A stretch of DNA of 64,000 nt from Okapia johnstoni (Eukaryota > Chordata > Mammalia > Artiodactyla > Giraffidae): positions 67,323,405 to 67,387,404 of the forward strand of contig CM044322.1 of the NCBI GenBank assembly GCA_024291935.2, written 5' to 3'. This document shows, in pieces, positions 10,535 to 22,298 of this stretch; position 1 is the stretch's first letter; each line of letters opens with the position of its first letter. Below the pieces are notes generated by a model. It was not told the DNA's origin. It did no database searches and saw only the letters and a list, made by a program, of their open reading frames with translations. The translations under genes and the position numbers were made by a program.

Positions 10535-12207
10535 GTAAGTATTCAGGGATCTTCCTTCTACTGAGGAACAATGTAGTTGATGAAGGTGGGGCTCTCTTTC
10601 TGGCTCTGGTTAGAGAGGCCCCCTGATGCTGTATTCCTACAGGGGTGAGGGCTGGGGGTGCAGAGAAGAGACTGATATACCAGGATGCCTGTGTTCTATG
10701 GTCCCTGGAAAAAACTACATCATTTAGATGCTGTGGGTTTGTGTGAATCAGGGTTGTGGGCCCATATGTGGGCCCATGTGTTGTGATTCTGAAGCTCTGT
10801 GTGTGTGTGTGTGTGTGTGTGTTTCCTCACGAGATGTTTCCCTCTTACACAACACAAGTCAACTGGGAACTTTCTCAGCACTTCTCATCGCCACTGCACA
10901 CTGGCTATACATTACTTGGTTCTTTCCTCAACTCAGCCATTCCTCAAGTTTGGTTAATATTCGTTCTCCCCAAATGGAAGTGGTGCTGGGGAAAATGGCC
11001 CAAGCTCTTGACCTCCTAAGTGGATAAGCCATCTGAGAACCTGGGGGTGGTCCCAGTGTGTCTGCTCTGGATCTCTCACCTGCACTGATCACTCAGCCAT
11101 GGGATCCTAGTCATGGAGCAAGGGGGTCCCTACATCTATGTTTATGCCTGGAGGTACTAGTACCTCCAGAGTTCCAGACCATGCCCATCCGTCATTATAA
11201 GGTGAGCTTAGCGGTCATGAAACCCAAGGCAAGGAAAGGTGGATTAAGGCCAACTTTGGCACAGTCATTAGTGTGAAAGGCACCTCAGGACTCACATTCT
11301 CCTGGTCAACTCACAGATTCTGAGGGTTGTGTGGCCTTGTGTAGACAATGTAGGTCATACCTGTTGGTGCTACTGTCATTGCTTAAACAAGGACAAAAGC
11401 AGATTATAATCAGGGAGATATTTTATTGTATTGAGTGACATTACCATAAGCCTTACATTGATTAAACCCTATAGCACACACTCAAAGGAAGGTGTCAAAT
11501 AGATCTCACAGTGGAATTTGACAGTTTATCCTAGTGACCAGGACTTTTGTTGTAAATCTCCTGCACAGCTGGGCCAGAGACAGTCAGCATTCACCTCATG
11601 GTTTCTCTCCATAATGAACTGTACCAAAAGTGTAAGAATTCTTTCTGTGAGTGTGGACAGCCACTGATTCAGTGGACATGCAAAAACTGTTTCAAAAATG
11701 AAGATTGAAAAAAAGTATCACATGATTGATTATAGCTATTTGGAAAGTTAAGATTAAACTCAGTCCTCTAACAGAGTTTGCTCTTAATGAAGAACAAAGT
11801 CTCATAGAAAACTTGGTAAGTACAATAGTGTAACTGTGGATCCTGGGGAGGCAGTGATCTAGGAAGAAATCCAGAAGAGAGAAGTAATTTAGCAGAAGCT
11901 CTAACCAGGCAGGAGGGTCACAGGTCTCTGTCATCGAAAACTGGCATGCATTTTAGTGTTTCTTTTATCCCCTTTGGTTAGGTTATCGCTAGTTAAATGC
12001 AGAAGCTCTGTTTCATTTTTTTTTCCTGCTCCTTTCTTTTACTCTCCTTCATCCAGGAAAGAGGATTATTTAGCAGCAGCTCAGTCCATAGTTACTAGCC
12101 TCCCTTGTGCATACACTGCACCGCATGTCCCCATTTAAACAAAAAAATGCTGAGTTATTGGTGAACAGGCTCACCAGTGTCCTGATAGCTACTCTGTGAC
12201 CCTCCAG

Positions 12208-12278
12208 ATACCCAGGAGGACCTTATTGAGGAACTGAGCCAGGCCTGGGCTGAGGAACAGTCTCTGAGTACCCTGAAG
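12208..12278 (+). CDS. Exon A2 of acidic-repeat gene
   Basis: Acceptor CCTCCAG, donor AAG|GTAAGCTC, 71 bp, phase 1 to 0. With the G carried over from a preceding B exon it reads DTQEDLIEELSQAWAEE and then QSLSTLK. The pattern xxEDLxxELxQxWxEExxLxTLK recurs in A3 to A5 and looks like an acidic amphipathic helix. Family not recognised. Confidence 0.75.
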
Positions 12279-12742
12279 GTAAGCTCACCTACCTTTATCT
12301 GGGACATGACCGTTGCTTAACTTCTTGATTGTTTATTCAGTTGGATATTGTTATAGTAATTTGACAATGTACATCATCACTGATGTATGCAGTTCTTTGG
12401 ATGGTGAAATATTGAGGATAGACCTATTATCAACATAGATCTTACTCAAAAGGACATTAAAAAAAGACAGCTCAGTTACTGCATCAGACAGCATCAGGTA
12501 CTTTGTTCAGCAGAAATTTTTCCTTCTTGAAAAATAGTTGTGTAATTGGTGGTCAAATTAAAACTGAAAGATCTTACATGAAGCAGCCTAACCTTTTCAA
12601 CAGGGGACCTCTCTGTTTTCTTATGGGGCCATTGACTAAATAGTTTTAGTTATCTGAGGACAAAAATCAGATAACAGAAGACCTAGTTCAGAGAACACAG
12701 GATGTTGATATACTCCCACTGTTTTCTTCTCTCCAATCACAG

Positions 12743-12767
12743 GCATACGGAGCAGTCTATGAACACG
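12743..12767 (+). CDS. Exon B2 of acidic-repeat gene
   Basis: Acceptor CCAATCACAG, donor GTAAATATTC, 25 bp, phase 0 to 1, reads AYGAVYEH plus one base. Pairs with A2 to give one repeat of about 32 residues. Confidence 0.72.
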
Positions 12768-13224
12768 GTAAATATTCAGGGATCATCCCTCTGCTAAGGA
12801 ACAGTCTAGCTGATGAAGGTGGGGCTCTCTTGCCAGCTCTGGTTAGAGAGTTGCCCTAATGCTGGATTCCTACAGGGATGAGGGCTAGGGGTGCAGAGAA
12901 GAGACTGATCTCTCAGGAAAGAACAATGTCTGTGTTTTACAGTCTCTGGAAACACTACATCATTTAGATGCTGAGGGTTTGTGTGAATCAGGGTTTGGGG
13001 CCCATGTGGTATGATTTTGAAGCTGTGTGTGTTTCCTCGCAAGATGTTTCCCTCTTACACAGCATAAGTCAACTGTGAACTTTCTAAACACTTCTCATCA
13101 CCACTGCACATTGATCATACATTACCTGATTCTTTCCTTAACTCAGTCATTCCTCAGGTATGGTTAATACTTACTTTCCTCAAATGAAGATGGTGCTGAG
13201 AAAAAAGGCCCAAGGTTTAACCTC

Positions 13225-13391
13225 CACGACAGAGAATGGGATGGTTGGATGGCTTCACTGACTCGATGGACATGGGTTTGGGTGACTCTGGGAGTTGGTA
13301 ATGGACAGAGAGGCCTGGCGTGCTGCAATTCATGGGGTCGCAAAGAGTCGGACACGACTGAGCTACTGAACTGAACTGAACTGAACTGATT
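13225..13391 (+). mobile_element. BovB 3' tail inserted in unit 2
   Basis: Plus orientation BovB 3' end ('ggatggttggatggcttcac', 'gtcgcaaagagtcggacacg') closing with the typical (ACTGA)n run. Absent from the equivalent position in units 1, 3, 4 and 5, so it arrived after the units were duplicated. Confidence 0.9.
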
Positions 13392-14603
13392 GAAAAGCCA
13401 AACTGAGAACCTAGGTGTAGTCCCAGTGTGACAGCTCTGAACTCCTGACCTGCACTTATCACTCAGCCATGTGATCCTCATTCACGGAGCAATGCGATCC
13501 CTGCATCTATGTCCATGCCTGGAGGTTCTAGAAGCTCCAGAAGTTCAGACCATGCCCATCATTATAAGATGGGCTTAGTGGTCACAAAACCCAAGACAAC
13601 CATAGGTGGCTTAACGCCAACTTTGGCACAGTCATTATTGTGAAAGGCACCCCGGGACTTGCATCCTCCTGATCAACTCACAGATTCGGAGAGTTGTGTG
13701 GCCTTGTGTAGACAATGTAGCTCATATCTGTTGGTCCTCTGTCATTGCTTAAACAAGGGCAAGAACAGATTATCATTAGGGAAATATTTCACTGTACTGG
13801 GTGACATTATCATAAGACTTACATTGATTAAACCTGGTAGCACACACTCAACGGAAGGTGTCAAATAGATTCACAGTGGGACTTGGTAGTTAGCCTAGTG
13901 ACCATGACACTGGTTGTAAATCTCTGCACCCCTGGGTCTGAGAAGTTCCCCCCTGCTTCCTCTTCACAATAAACTGTCCCACTAAATGTATGACTTCTGT
14001 GAGTATGAGCAGCCACTAACTCTGTGGACATACAAATATTTTTTTGGAAAATGAAGATTGGGGAAAAGGAATACTGGGAAAAAGACTGGGGATTGATAAT
14101 AGCTATTTGGTAAGGTAGCATTGATAATAGCTATTTGGTAAGGTAGCATTGAATTCAGTCCTCTAACAGAGCTTGCTTTTAATCAAGAACAAAGTCTAAT
14201 AGAAAACTTAGTAAGTACGATAGCTATAACCTGAATCCTGGGGAGGCAGTGATCTAGGAAGAAATCCAGAAGACAAGGATGATTTAGCAGAAGCTCTGAA
14301 TAGGCAGGAGGTTCATGAGTCTCTGTCATTGAAAACTGGGGTTCATTTTAGTGTTTCTTTTTTTCTGAGCTGTTAGGTTATCACTAGTTAAAATACAGAA
14401 GTTCTATTTCATTATTTCCTGCTTCATTGCTTTGCTCTCCTTCATCCAGAAACGAGGATGATTCAACAGCAGCTCAGTCCATAGTTATTAAGGTCTTATG
14501 CATACACTCCACCACCTGTCCCCATCAAAAAAAAAAAAAGAAAAACTGAGTGAGGGGTGAGCAGTCTCACCTGTGATCTAATAGATACTCTGTGTTCCTC
14601 TAG

Positions 14604-14674
14604 CTGCCCAGAAGGACCTAGTGGTAGAACTGCCCCAGGACTGGACAGAGGGAAAGCCTCTGAATACCCTGAAG
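14604..14674 (+). CDS. Exon A3 of acidic-repeat gene
   Basis: Acceptor TGTTCCTCTAG, donor AAG|GTAAGCTC, 71 bp, phase 1 to 0, reads AAQKDLVVELPQDWTEG and then KPLNTLK. The reading frame and length are held although the sequence has diverged from A2 at several codons, which supports coding use. Confidence 0.75.
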
Positions 14675-14914
14675 GTAAGCTCACCTTTCTTAAAATGGGA
14701 TGAGACTGTTGCTTCACTTCTTTACTTTTTATTCAGTTTATTACAGTTATAGTAATCTGACAATGTACATTGGCAATGATGTATGTAATTCCTTGGTTGG
14801 TGAAACATTGAGGATAAATCCATTATCAACACAGACCTGATTCAAAAGGACATTAAGATGCAGAGAACACAAGATGCTGACACTTTCACACTGTTTTCTT
14901 CTCTCAAATCACAG

Positions 14915-14939
14915 GCATCCGCAGCTGCCTGTGAACACG
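14915..14939 (+). CDS. Exon B3 of acidic-repeat gene
   Basis: Acceptor CAAATCACAG, donor GTAAATATTC, 25 bp, phase 0 to 1, reads ASAAACEH plus one base. The intron between A3 and B3 is only 240 bp against 444-467 bp in other units. Confidence 0.72.
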
Positions 14940-16549
14940 GTAAATATTCAGGGATCATCACTCGCTGAGGAACAATCTAACTGATTGAAGGTGGGGTTCT
15001 CTTGCTAGCTCTGGTTGGAGAGGCACCCTGATGCTGGATTCCTACAGGAGTGAGGGCTGGGGTGCAGAGAAGAGACTGATCTCCCAGGAAAGAACAATGT
15101 CTGTGTTCTATGGTATCTGGAAACAACTACATCATTTAGATGCTGTGGGTTTGTGTGAATCAGGTTTGGGATCTCAAATATGTGCCCATGTGGTGTGATT
15201 CTGAAGCTCTGTGCGTGTGTGTGTGTTTTCTCAGGGCATGTTTCCATCTTAGACAGCACAAGTCAACCGTGAACACTTCTCATCACACTGCACACTGGCT
15301 ATACATTAGCTGATTCTTTCCTCAACTCAACCACTCCTCAAGTTGGGTTAATATTCATTTTCCTCAAATGGAGATGGTGATGAGACAATAGCCCAAGTTC
15401 TTGACCTCCTAAGTGGAAAAACCAAACTGAGAACCTAGGGGTGGTCCCAATGGCATCCTCAGTCATTTACCAAGGGGTCCCTGCATCTATGTTTACACCT
15501 AGAGGTACGAGAAGCTCCAGAGGCCCAGATCGTGCCTATCATTATAAGATGGGCTCAGTGGTCAAAAACCCAGGACAACCATAGGTGGCTTAACAGCCAA
15601 CTTTGGCACAGTCATTAGTATGAAAGGCACCTTGGGACTCAACATTTTCCTGGTCAACTCACAGATTCTGAGGGTTGTGTGGCCTTGTGTAGACAATGTG
15701 GGTCATATGTGTTGGTGCTACTGTCATTGCTTAAACAAGGACAAAAGCAGATTATAATCAGGGAGATGTTTTATTGTATTGAGTGACATTACCATAAGCC
15801 TTACATTGATTAAACCCTATAGCACACACTCAAGGGAAGGTGTCAAGTAGATATCACAGTGGAATTTGATAGTTAGCCTAGTGATCATGACTTTTGTTGT
15901 AAATCTCCTGCACAGCTCGGTAGAGACAGTCAGTACTCACTTCATGGTTTCTCTCCATAATGAACTGTTCCAAAAAAGTAAGGCTTCTGTGAGTGCAGAC
16001 AGCTACTTAGTGGACATGCAAATATTGTTTGGAAAATGAAGACTGAAAAAAAAATCATGTGATTGATAATAGCTTTTTGGAAAGGTAAGATTGAATACAG
16101 TCCTCTAACAGAGTTTGCTTTTAATGAAGAACAGAGTCTCATAGAAAACTTGGTAAGTACAATCGTGTAACTGTGGATCCTGGGGAGGCAGTGATCTAGG
16201 AAGAAATCCAGAAGACGGGAGATTTAGCAGAAACTCTAACCAGGCAGGAAAGTCATGGGCCTCTGTCATTGAAAACTAGCATGCATTTTAGTGTTTCTTT
16301 TTTCCTCGCTGGTTAGGTTATCACTAGATAAAAGACATAAGCTCCATTTCATTTCTTTCCTGTTCTTCTCCTTTGATCTCCTTCCTGCAGCAAAGAGGAT
16401 GATTCACCAGCAGCTCAGCCCATAGTTACTAACCTCCCTCGTGCGTACACTACACTCCATGTCCCCAGCAAACTAACACAAACAAAAAACCCTGAGCAGT
16501 TGGTGAGCAGCCTCACCTGTGTCCTGATGGCTGCTCTGTGTCCCTCTAG

Positions 16550-16620
16550 CTTTCCCGGAGGACCTGGTGGTGGAAGTGCACCAGGCCTGGGCTGAGGAAG
16601 AGCCTCTGAGGACCCTGAAG
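16550..16620 (+). CDS. Exon A4 of acidic-repeat gene
   Basis: Acceptor TGTCCCTCTAG, donor AAG|GTAAATTC, 71 bp, phase 1 to 0, reads AFPEDLVVEVHQAWAEE and then EPLRTLK. Open and in frame with its neighbours. Confidence 0.75.
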
Positions 16621-17064
16621 GTAAATTCAACTGTCTTTATCTCAGAGAAGCCTGCTTCTTCACTTCTTTATTTTTTATTCAGTGGAATACAGTTATAGTA
16701 ATTTGACAATGTACACTATCACTGATGTATATAATTCCTTGGCTGGAGAAATATTGAGATAAATCTTTTATAAAAACAGATGCAATTTAGAAGGGCATTT
16801 AAAAAAAGACAGCATCAATTACTGCTGTCTGTAGAAATGTTTCCTCATTGAAAAATAGTTTTGTAATTCTTGGTCACATTGAAACTGAGAGCTCTTTCTT
16901 GAAACAGTCCAGTCTTTTCAATGTGAATCCTCTCTGTTTTCTTTTGGAGCCATCAACTTAAAGAGTTTTAGTTATTGGAGGACAAAAATCAGATAACAGA
17001 AGACTTACTGCAGAGAACACATGACGCTGACACCCTCATACTGTTTTCTTCTCTCTAATCACAG

Positions 17065-17089
17065 GCAAATGGAGCAGTCTATAAACAGG
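17065..17089 (+). CDS. Exon B4 of acidic-repeat gene
   Basis: Acceptor CTAATCACAG, donor GTAAGTATTC, 25 bp, phase 0 to 1, reads ANGAVYKQ plus one base. Confidence 0.72.
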
Positions 17090-17355
17090 GTAAGTATTCA
17101 GGGGTTATGCCTTTGCTGAGCAACAATCTAGTTATGAAGGTGGGGCTTTATTGCTGGATCTGGTTACAGAGGTGCCCTAAGGCTGGATTCCTACAGGGGG
17201 TGAGGGCTTGGGTGCAGAGAAGAGACTGATCTCAAGGAGAGAGCAATGACTGTGTTCTGTGGTCCCTGGAAACAGTTATATCATTTGGATGCTGTGGGTT
17301 TGTGTGAATCAGGTTTGCGGGCCCAGGTGTGGGCCCATGTGGTGTGATTTTGAAG

Positions 17356-17356
<1 letters not shown>

Positions 17357-17400
<44 letters not shown>
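17357..17400 (+). repeat. (GT)n microsatellite, unit 4
   Basis: About 22 uninterrupted GT repeats. The same site holds shorter GT runs in unit 1 (about 10798-10821), unit 2 (13024), unit 3 (15213-15226) and unit 5 (19615-19624), so it is one ancestral microsatellite that changed length after duplication. Confidence 0.95.
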
Positions 17401-17401
<1 letters not shown>

Positions 17402-17510
17402 CCTCAGGAGATGTTTCCCTCTTACACAGCACAAGTCAGCTTTGAACTTTCTAAACACTTCTCATCAGCCCTACACACTGGTTATACATCACCTGATTCC
17501 TTTTCAACTC

Positions 17511-17824
17511 AGCCATTCCTCAAGTTTGGTTAATATACATTTTCCTCAGATGGAGATGGTGCTGAGAAAAATGGCCCAAGCTCTTGACCTCCTATGTTTA
17601 AAAGCCAAACTGAGAACCTGGGGGTGGTCCCAGTGTGACTGCTCTGGACCCCTGACCTGCACTGATCACTCAGCCATGGGATCCTAGTCATGGAGCAAGG
17701 GGCTCCCTGCATCTATGTCCATGGCTGGAGGTACTGGCAGCTCCAGAGGCCCAGACTCATTTTAAGGTGGGCTCAGTGGTCATGAAACCCAGGGCAACCG
17801 AAGGTGGATTAACAGACAACTTTG
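17511..17824 (+). repeat. Near-identical intron tract (copy 1)
   Basis: About 314 bp match 19738-20051 with two differences that I could find, while sequence on either side diverges clearly more. Fits gene conversion or an unequal exchange between units 4 and 5. Confidence 0.85.
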
Positions 17825-18774
17825 CCACAGTCATTAGTGTGAAAGGCACCTCAATACTAACATCCTTCTGGTCAACTGACAGATTCTGAGAGTTGTGTGG
17901 CCTTGTGTAGACAATGTAGGTCATATTTGTTGGTGCTAGTGTCATTGCTTAAACAAGCAGAAACATAGATTATCATCGGGAAGATATTTTTTTGTTGGGT
18001 GACATTAACATAACCCTTACATTGATTAAACCCTGTAGGACACACTCAAGGGAAGGTGTCAAATAGATCTCACAGTGGAACTTGATAGTTAAGCTAGTGA
18101 CCGTGACTTGTGTTGTAAATCTCCTGCACAGCCTAGTCACAGACAGTCAGCATTCACCTCATGGTATCTCTCCATGATAAGCCGTTCCCAAAATGTATCA
18201 CTGCTGTGAGTGTGGACAGCCACAGTGTCCATGACTCAGTGGGCAGGCAAACATTGTTCGGAAGATGAAGACTGAAAAAATAGTCACAGGATTGATTATA
18301 GCTGTTTGGAAAAGCAGGATTGAATTCAGTCATCTGAAATAATTTGCTTTTCATCAAGAAGAAATTCTGATGGATGACTTGGTAAAGTATAATAGCTCTA
18401 ACTGCGGATTCTGGGGAGGCAGTGATCTAGGAAGAAATCCAGGAGACAAGGGCAGTTTAGCAGAAGCTCTCAACAGTCAGGAGGGTCATGGGTCTCTTTC
18501 ACTGAAAGCTGGCATGCACTTTAGTGTTTTTTTTTTTTTTTTTCCCCTCAGCTCTTAGGTTATCACTAGAAAAAAGGAAAATTTGTTTCATTTCTTTCCT
18601 AAACATCTTTTTTGCTCTTCTTCTTTCTGCAAAGAAGATGATTCAACAGCAGTTCATTATAGTCATTAACCTCCTTCATGCAACACACCACCACCTGTCC
18701 CCACCCAAAAACAACACTGCGTGGTTGGTGAGCAGATTCACCTCTGTCCTGACGGCTATTCTGTGCCCCTCTAG

Positions 18775-18860
18775 CTCCCCAGGAGGACCCGGTGGAGGAG
18801 ATGCTCCAGGGCTGGGATGAGGCTGCACCAGAGGCTGTTCAGCCTCCAAGGACCCTGAAG
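18775..18860 (+). CDS. Exon A5 of acidic-repeat gene, with 15-bp insert
   Basis: Acceptor GTGCCCCTCTAG, donor AAG|GTGAGCTC. The exon is 86 bp, 15 more than the other A exons and still a multiple of three, phase 1 to 0. It reads APQEDPVEEMLQGWDEA and then APEAVQPPRTLK. The frame-preserving insertion is good evidence of coding constraint. Confidence 0.77.
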
Positions 18861-19316
18861 GTGAGCTCACCTGTCTTTATCTGGGATAACACGGTTGCTT
18901 CACTTCTTCATTTTATATTCATTTGAATACAGTTATAGTAATCTGACAATGTACATTATCACTGAGGTATGCAGTTCCTTGGCTGGGGAAATATTGAGAA
19001 TAAACCTATTATCAACACAGACTTGATTCAAAAGGACATTTATAAAGGACAGCATCAGTTACCACTGTAGGTATTTTCCTCATTAGAAATCTTTCCTGTT
19101 TCAAAAATAATTGCTGTAATTGTTGGTCAAATTGAAAGTGAGAGCTCTTACGTAAAACAGTCCAGCCTTTTCAACAAGGGTCCTATCTGTTTTCTTTCGG
19201 AGCCATTGACTTAAAGAGTATTAGTCATCTGAGGACAAAACTTAGTAACAGCAGGCTTACTGCAGAGAACAGATGACGCTGACACCCTCACGCTGTTCTC
19301 TTCTCTCTCATCACAG

Positions 19317-19341
19317 GCCTATGGAGGAGCCAAAGAACAAG
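19317..19341 (+). CDS. Exon B5 of acidic-repeat gene
   Basis: Acceptor CTCATCACAG, donor GTAAATATTC, 25 bp, phase 0 to 1, reads AYGGAKEQ plus one base. It can splice in frame either to A6 or, more likely, directly to exon A7 at 21741. Confidence 0.72.
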
Positions 19342-19737
19342 GTAAATATTCAGGGCTTTTGCCTTTGCTGAGGAACAATCTAGTTGATGAAGGTGGGGCT
19401 TGCTTGCTGGCTCTGTTTGGCGAGTCACCCTAATACTGGATTGCTAGAGGGGATGAGGCCTGGGGCTGCAGAGAAGAGACTGATATCAAGGAAAGAACAA
19501 TGTCTGTGTTCTACGGTTTCTGGAAACAACTCCATTGTTTAGATGCTGTGGGTTTGTGTGAATCAGGTTTGGGGACCCGTGTGTGGGCCCATGTGGTGTG
19601 ATTCCGAAGCTCTATGTGTGTGTGTTTCCTCAGGAGATGTTTCCCTCTTACACAGCACGAGTCAACTGTGAACTTTCTAAACACTTCTCATCACCACTGG
19701 GCATTGTCTATATATTACCTGACTCTTTCCTCAACTC

Positions 19738-20051
19738 AGCCATTCCTCAAGTTTGGTTAATATACATTTTCCTCAGATGGAGATGGTGCTGAGAAAAATG
19801 GCCCAAGCTCTTGACCTCCTATGTTTAAAAGCCAAACTGAGAACCTGGGGGTGGTCCCAGTGTGACTGCTCTGGACCCCTGACCTGCACTGATCACTCAG
19901 CCATGGGATCCTAGTCATGGAGCAAGGGGCTCCCTGCATCTATGTTCATGGCTGGAGGTACTGGCAGCTCCAGAGGCCCAGACTCATTTTAAGGTGGGCT
20001 CAGTGGTCATGAAACCCAGGGCAACCAAAGGTGGATTAACAGACAACTTTG
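19738..20051 (+). repeat. Near-identical intron tract (copy 2)
   Basis: Partner of 17511-17824; the fixed offset is 2227 bp. Even an incidental minus-strand frame of 60 codons is identical between the two copies. Confidence 0.85.
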
Positions 20052-21011
20052 GCACAGTTATTAGGGTAAAAGGCACCATGAGGTCGTATCCTCCTGGTCA
20101 GCTCTCAGATCTTGAGAGTTGTGTGGCCTTATGTAGACAATGCTGGTCATATGTGTAGATTCTAGTGTCACTGCTTAAACAAGAACAAGAGCAGGTTATA
20201 TCAAGGAAACATTTCATTGTACTGGGTGACGTTAGCATAAACCTTACGTTGACTAGACCTTGTAGCACACAGTCAATGGAAGGTGTCAAATAGATCTCAC
20301 AGTGGAACTTGGTAGTTAGTCTAATGGCCATTACTTTTGTTGTAATCTCCTGAACAGCTGGTTCAGACAAAGTCAGCATTCACCCTGTGTTTCCTCTCTA
20401 TAATGAACTGTCCCACTAAATGTATGACTTTTGTGAGTGTGAACAACCACTGACTTAGTGGACATGCAAGCATTGTTTGGAAAATGAAGACTGGGAAAGA
20501 ATATCACATGATTAATAATAGCTATTTGGAAAGGCATGATAGAATTCAGCCCTCTAACAGAGTTTGCTTTTATCAAGAACAAAGTCTGTGAGAAAATATA
20601 GTAATTTCAATAGCTACAAATGTGGATCCTGAGGATACAATGATCTAGGAAAAAATCCAGAAGACAGGGGCCATTTAACAGATCCTCTAAACAGGCAGGA
20701 GGGTCATGGGTCTCTGTCATTGAAAGTTGGCATGCATTTTAGTGTTTCTTTTTTCCTCATCATTTAGGTTATCCCTAGTCAAAATGCAGAAACACTGTTT
20801 CATGTCTTTCCTGCTCCTCTCCTTTGCTCTCCTTCATCCAGCAAAGAGGATGATTCAACAGTAGCTCAGTCCATAGCTACTAACCTCCCTCATGCATACA
20901 CTCAACCCTATGTCCCCATGAAATAATAGAAAAAAAAAAAAAAGAAAGAAACACTGAGTGACTGATAAGCATCCTCACCCGTGTCCTGACAGCAGCTCTG
21001 TGTCCCTCTAG

Positions 21012-21052
21012 CTCCCCTGGAAGACCTGGTGGAGGAACTGTGCTTCCTATAA
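21012..21052 (+). pseudogene. Truncated exon A6
   Basis: Acceptor TGTCCCTCTAG is intact and the exon starts APLEDLVEEL, but after about 21040 the sequence changes to one that aligns with the late intron of the other units ('ctataatcaacattcccac' compares with 20397 onward). The donor is lost and the frame ends at TAA 21050-21052. A deletion of roughly 1.6 kb inside this unit explains it. Exon skipping would keep the gene open. Confidence 0.8.
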
Positions 21053-21740
21053 TCAACATTCCCACTAAACATATTGCCCTTGTGAAGGTGGACATGAACT
21101 GATTCAGTGGACATGCACACATTCTATAGAAAACAACTATTGATAAAAGAATATGATATCATTCATAGTGGCTCTTATTAAATGGCAGGAATTCAGTAGT
21201 GCCAAATCTTGTATATTTGATTTTATTTAAGACAGTTGATTAGTGAATTAATAGAATAGCATACTTTGCCCAATATTGAATTCAGTTCTCTAACAGAGAT
21301 CACTTTTAATCAAGTATGAAGTCTCATAAAAAAAAACATAATAAGTACAATATCGGCAACTGTAGATCCTGGAGAAGAATGATCTGGGAAAAATCAAGGG
21401 ACAGTGGTAATTTATCAGGAACTCACAATAAGCAGGAGGAGTCATGGGTCTCTTTCATTGAACAATACACACATTTTAGAGCTTTCCTTTTTTTAGATCG
21501 AATATTTCATTTTGATTAGGTTCCTCTAGCTAGAAAGTCAAAGTTCTATTTTCATTTCCTTCTTCCTCTCCTTTACTTTCCTTCCTCCTCCAAAGAAGAT
21601 GGATGAACACAAGTTCACCCCATGCTTATTAACCCCGCACATCCGTACACACCACCCCATGGCCACACAAAGAGAAAACCCCCTGAATGATTCCTGAGCA
21701 GCCTCACCAGTGTTGTAACAGCTACTCTGTGTCCCTCTAG

Positions 21741-21808
21741 ACTTCACTGAGGACCTGCCAGTCAACCCACCACGTGACAAGACAGAAGAGACTCAGTGTT
21801 TCTCCAAG
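21741..21808 (+). CDS. Exon A7 (diverged) of acidic-repeat gene, GC donor
   Basis: Acceptor TGTCCCTCTAG, 68 bp, phase 1 to 0. Reads DFTEDLPVNPPRDKTEE and then TQCFSK, so only the EDL core of the A repeat is kept. The donor is AAG|GCAAGC, a GC-AG type splice site, where the other A exons have GT. Confidence 0.65.
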
Positions 21809-22273
21809 GCAAGCTGGGTTTTTTTTTTTTTTTCTGGTCTGAGATAGAAATATTGTTTCATTTCTCTTTCAGTAGAATTAAGTTGATGAGTCTGAGGGTT
21901 TTACCTTCAGAGACAATTCCCTTGGTTGGGATAATATAGATGAGAGTCTTATTACCAACTCATGATTCCTCAGTCCACAAGATACTAAAATTGTTAGCAT
22001 CCATTACACTCTGTAGAGGACAGAGTTCTCTCTCCTGCAGCAACATTTCTTCTAGGAAAAGAATTCTGCAATTTCCAACCTAAATGGACTTGGAAATTCC
22101 ATCCTCCAGGCAAAGGTCTTGCCTTTCATCCTGAGTGTGTGTGCTCTGATCTTGCTGGGTTCCCTGGACTCCACCACTGCTCCTCATCAGGTTTTCTACT
22201 GTCATCAAATAAACCAAAGACTGTGCATCTATGTGACCTTATCCTCTTAGTGTCTTCTCTTCTGTACTTGCAG

Positions 22274-22298
22274 GTGGCCCTTTCAGGATGTGAAAGTG
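22274..22298 (+). CDS. Exon B7 (diverged) of acidic-repeat gene
   Basis: Acceptor TGTACTTGCAG, donor GTATGTATTC, 25 bp, phase 0 to 1, reads VALSGCES plus one base. Length, phase and donor context match the B exons of the array. Confidence 0.68.

Noticed and set aside
9971..22298. CRISPR-like array of short repeats with spacers
   Set aside because: The 71-bp and 25-bp repeats lie 240-1900 bp apart, have splice sites and codon structure, and the host is a mammal.
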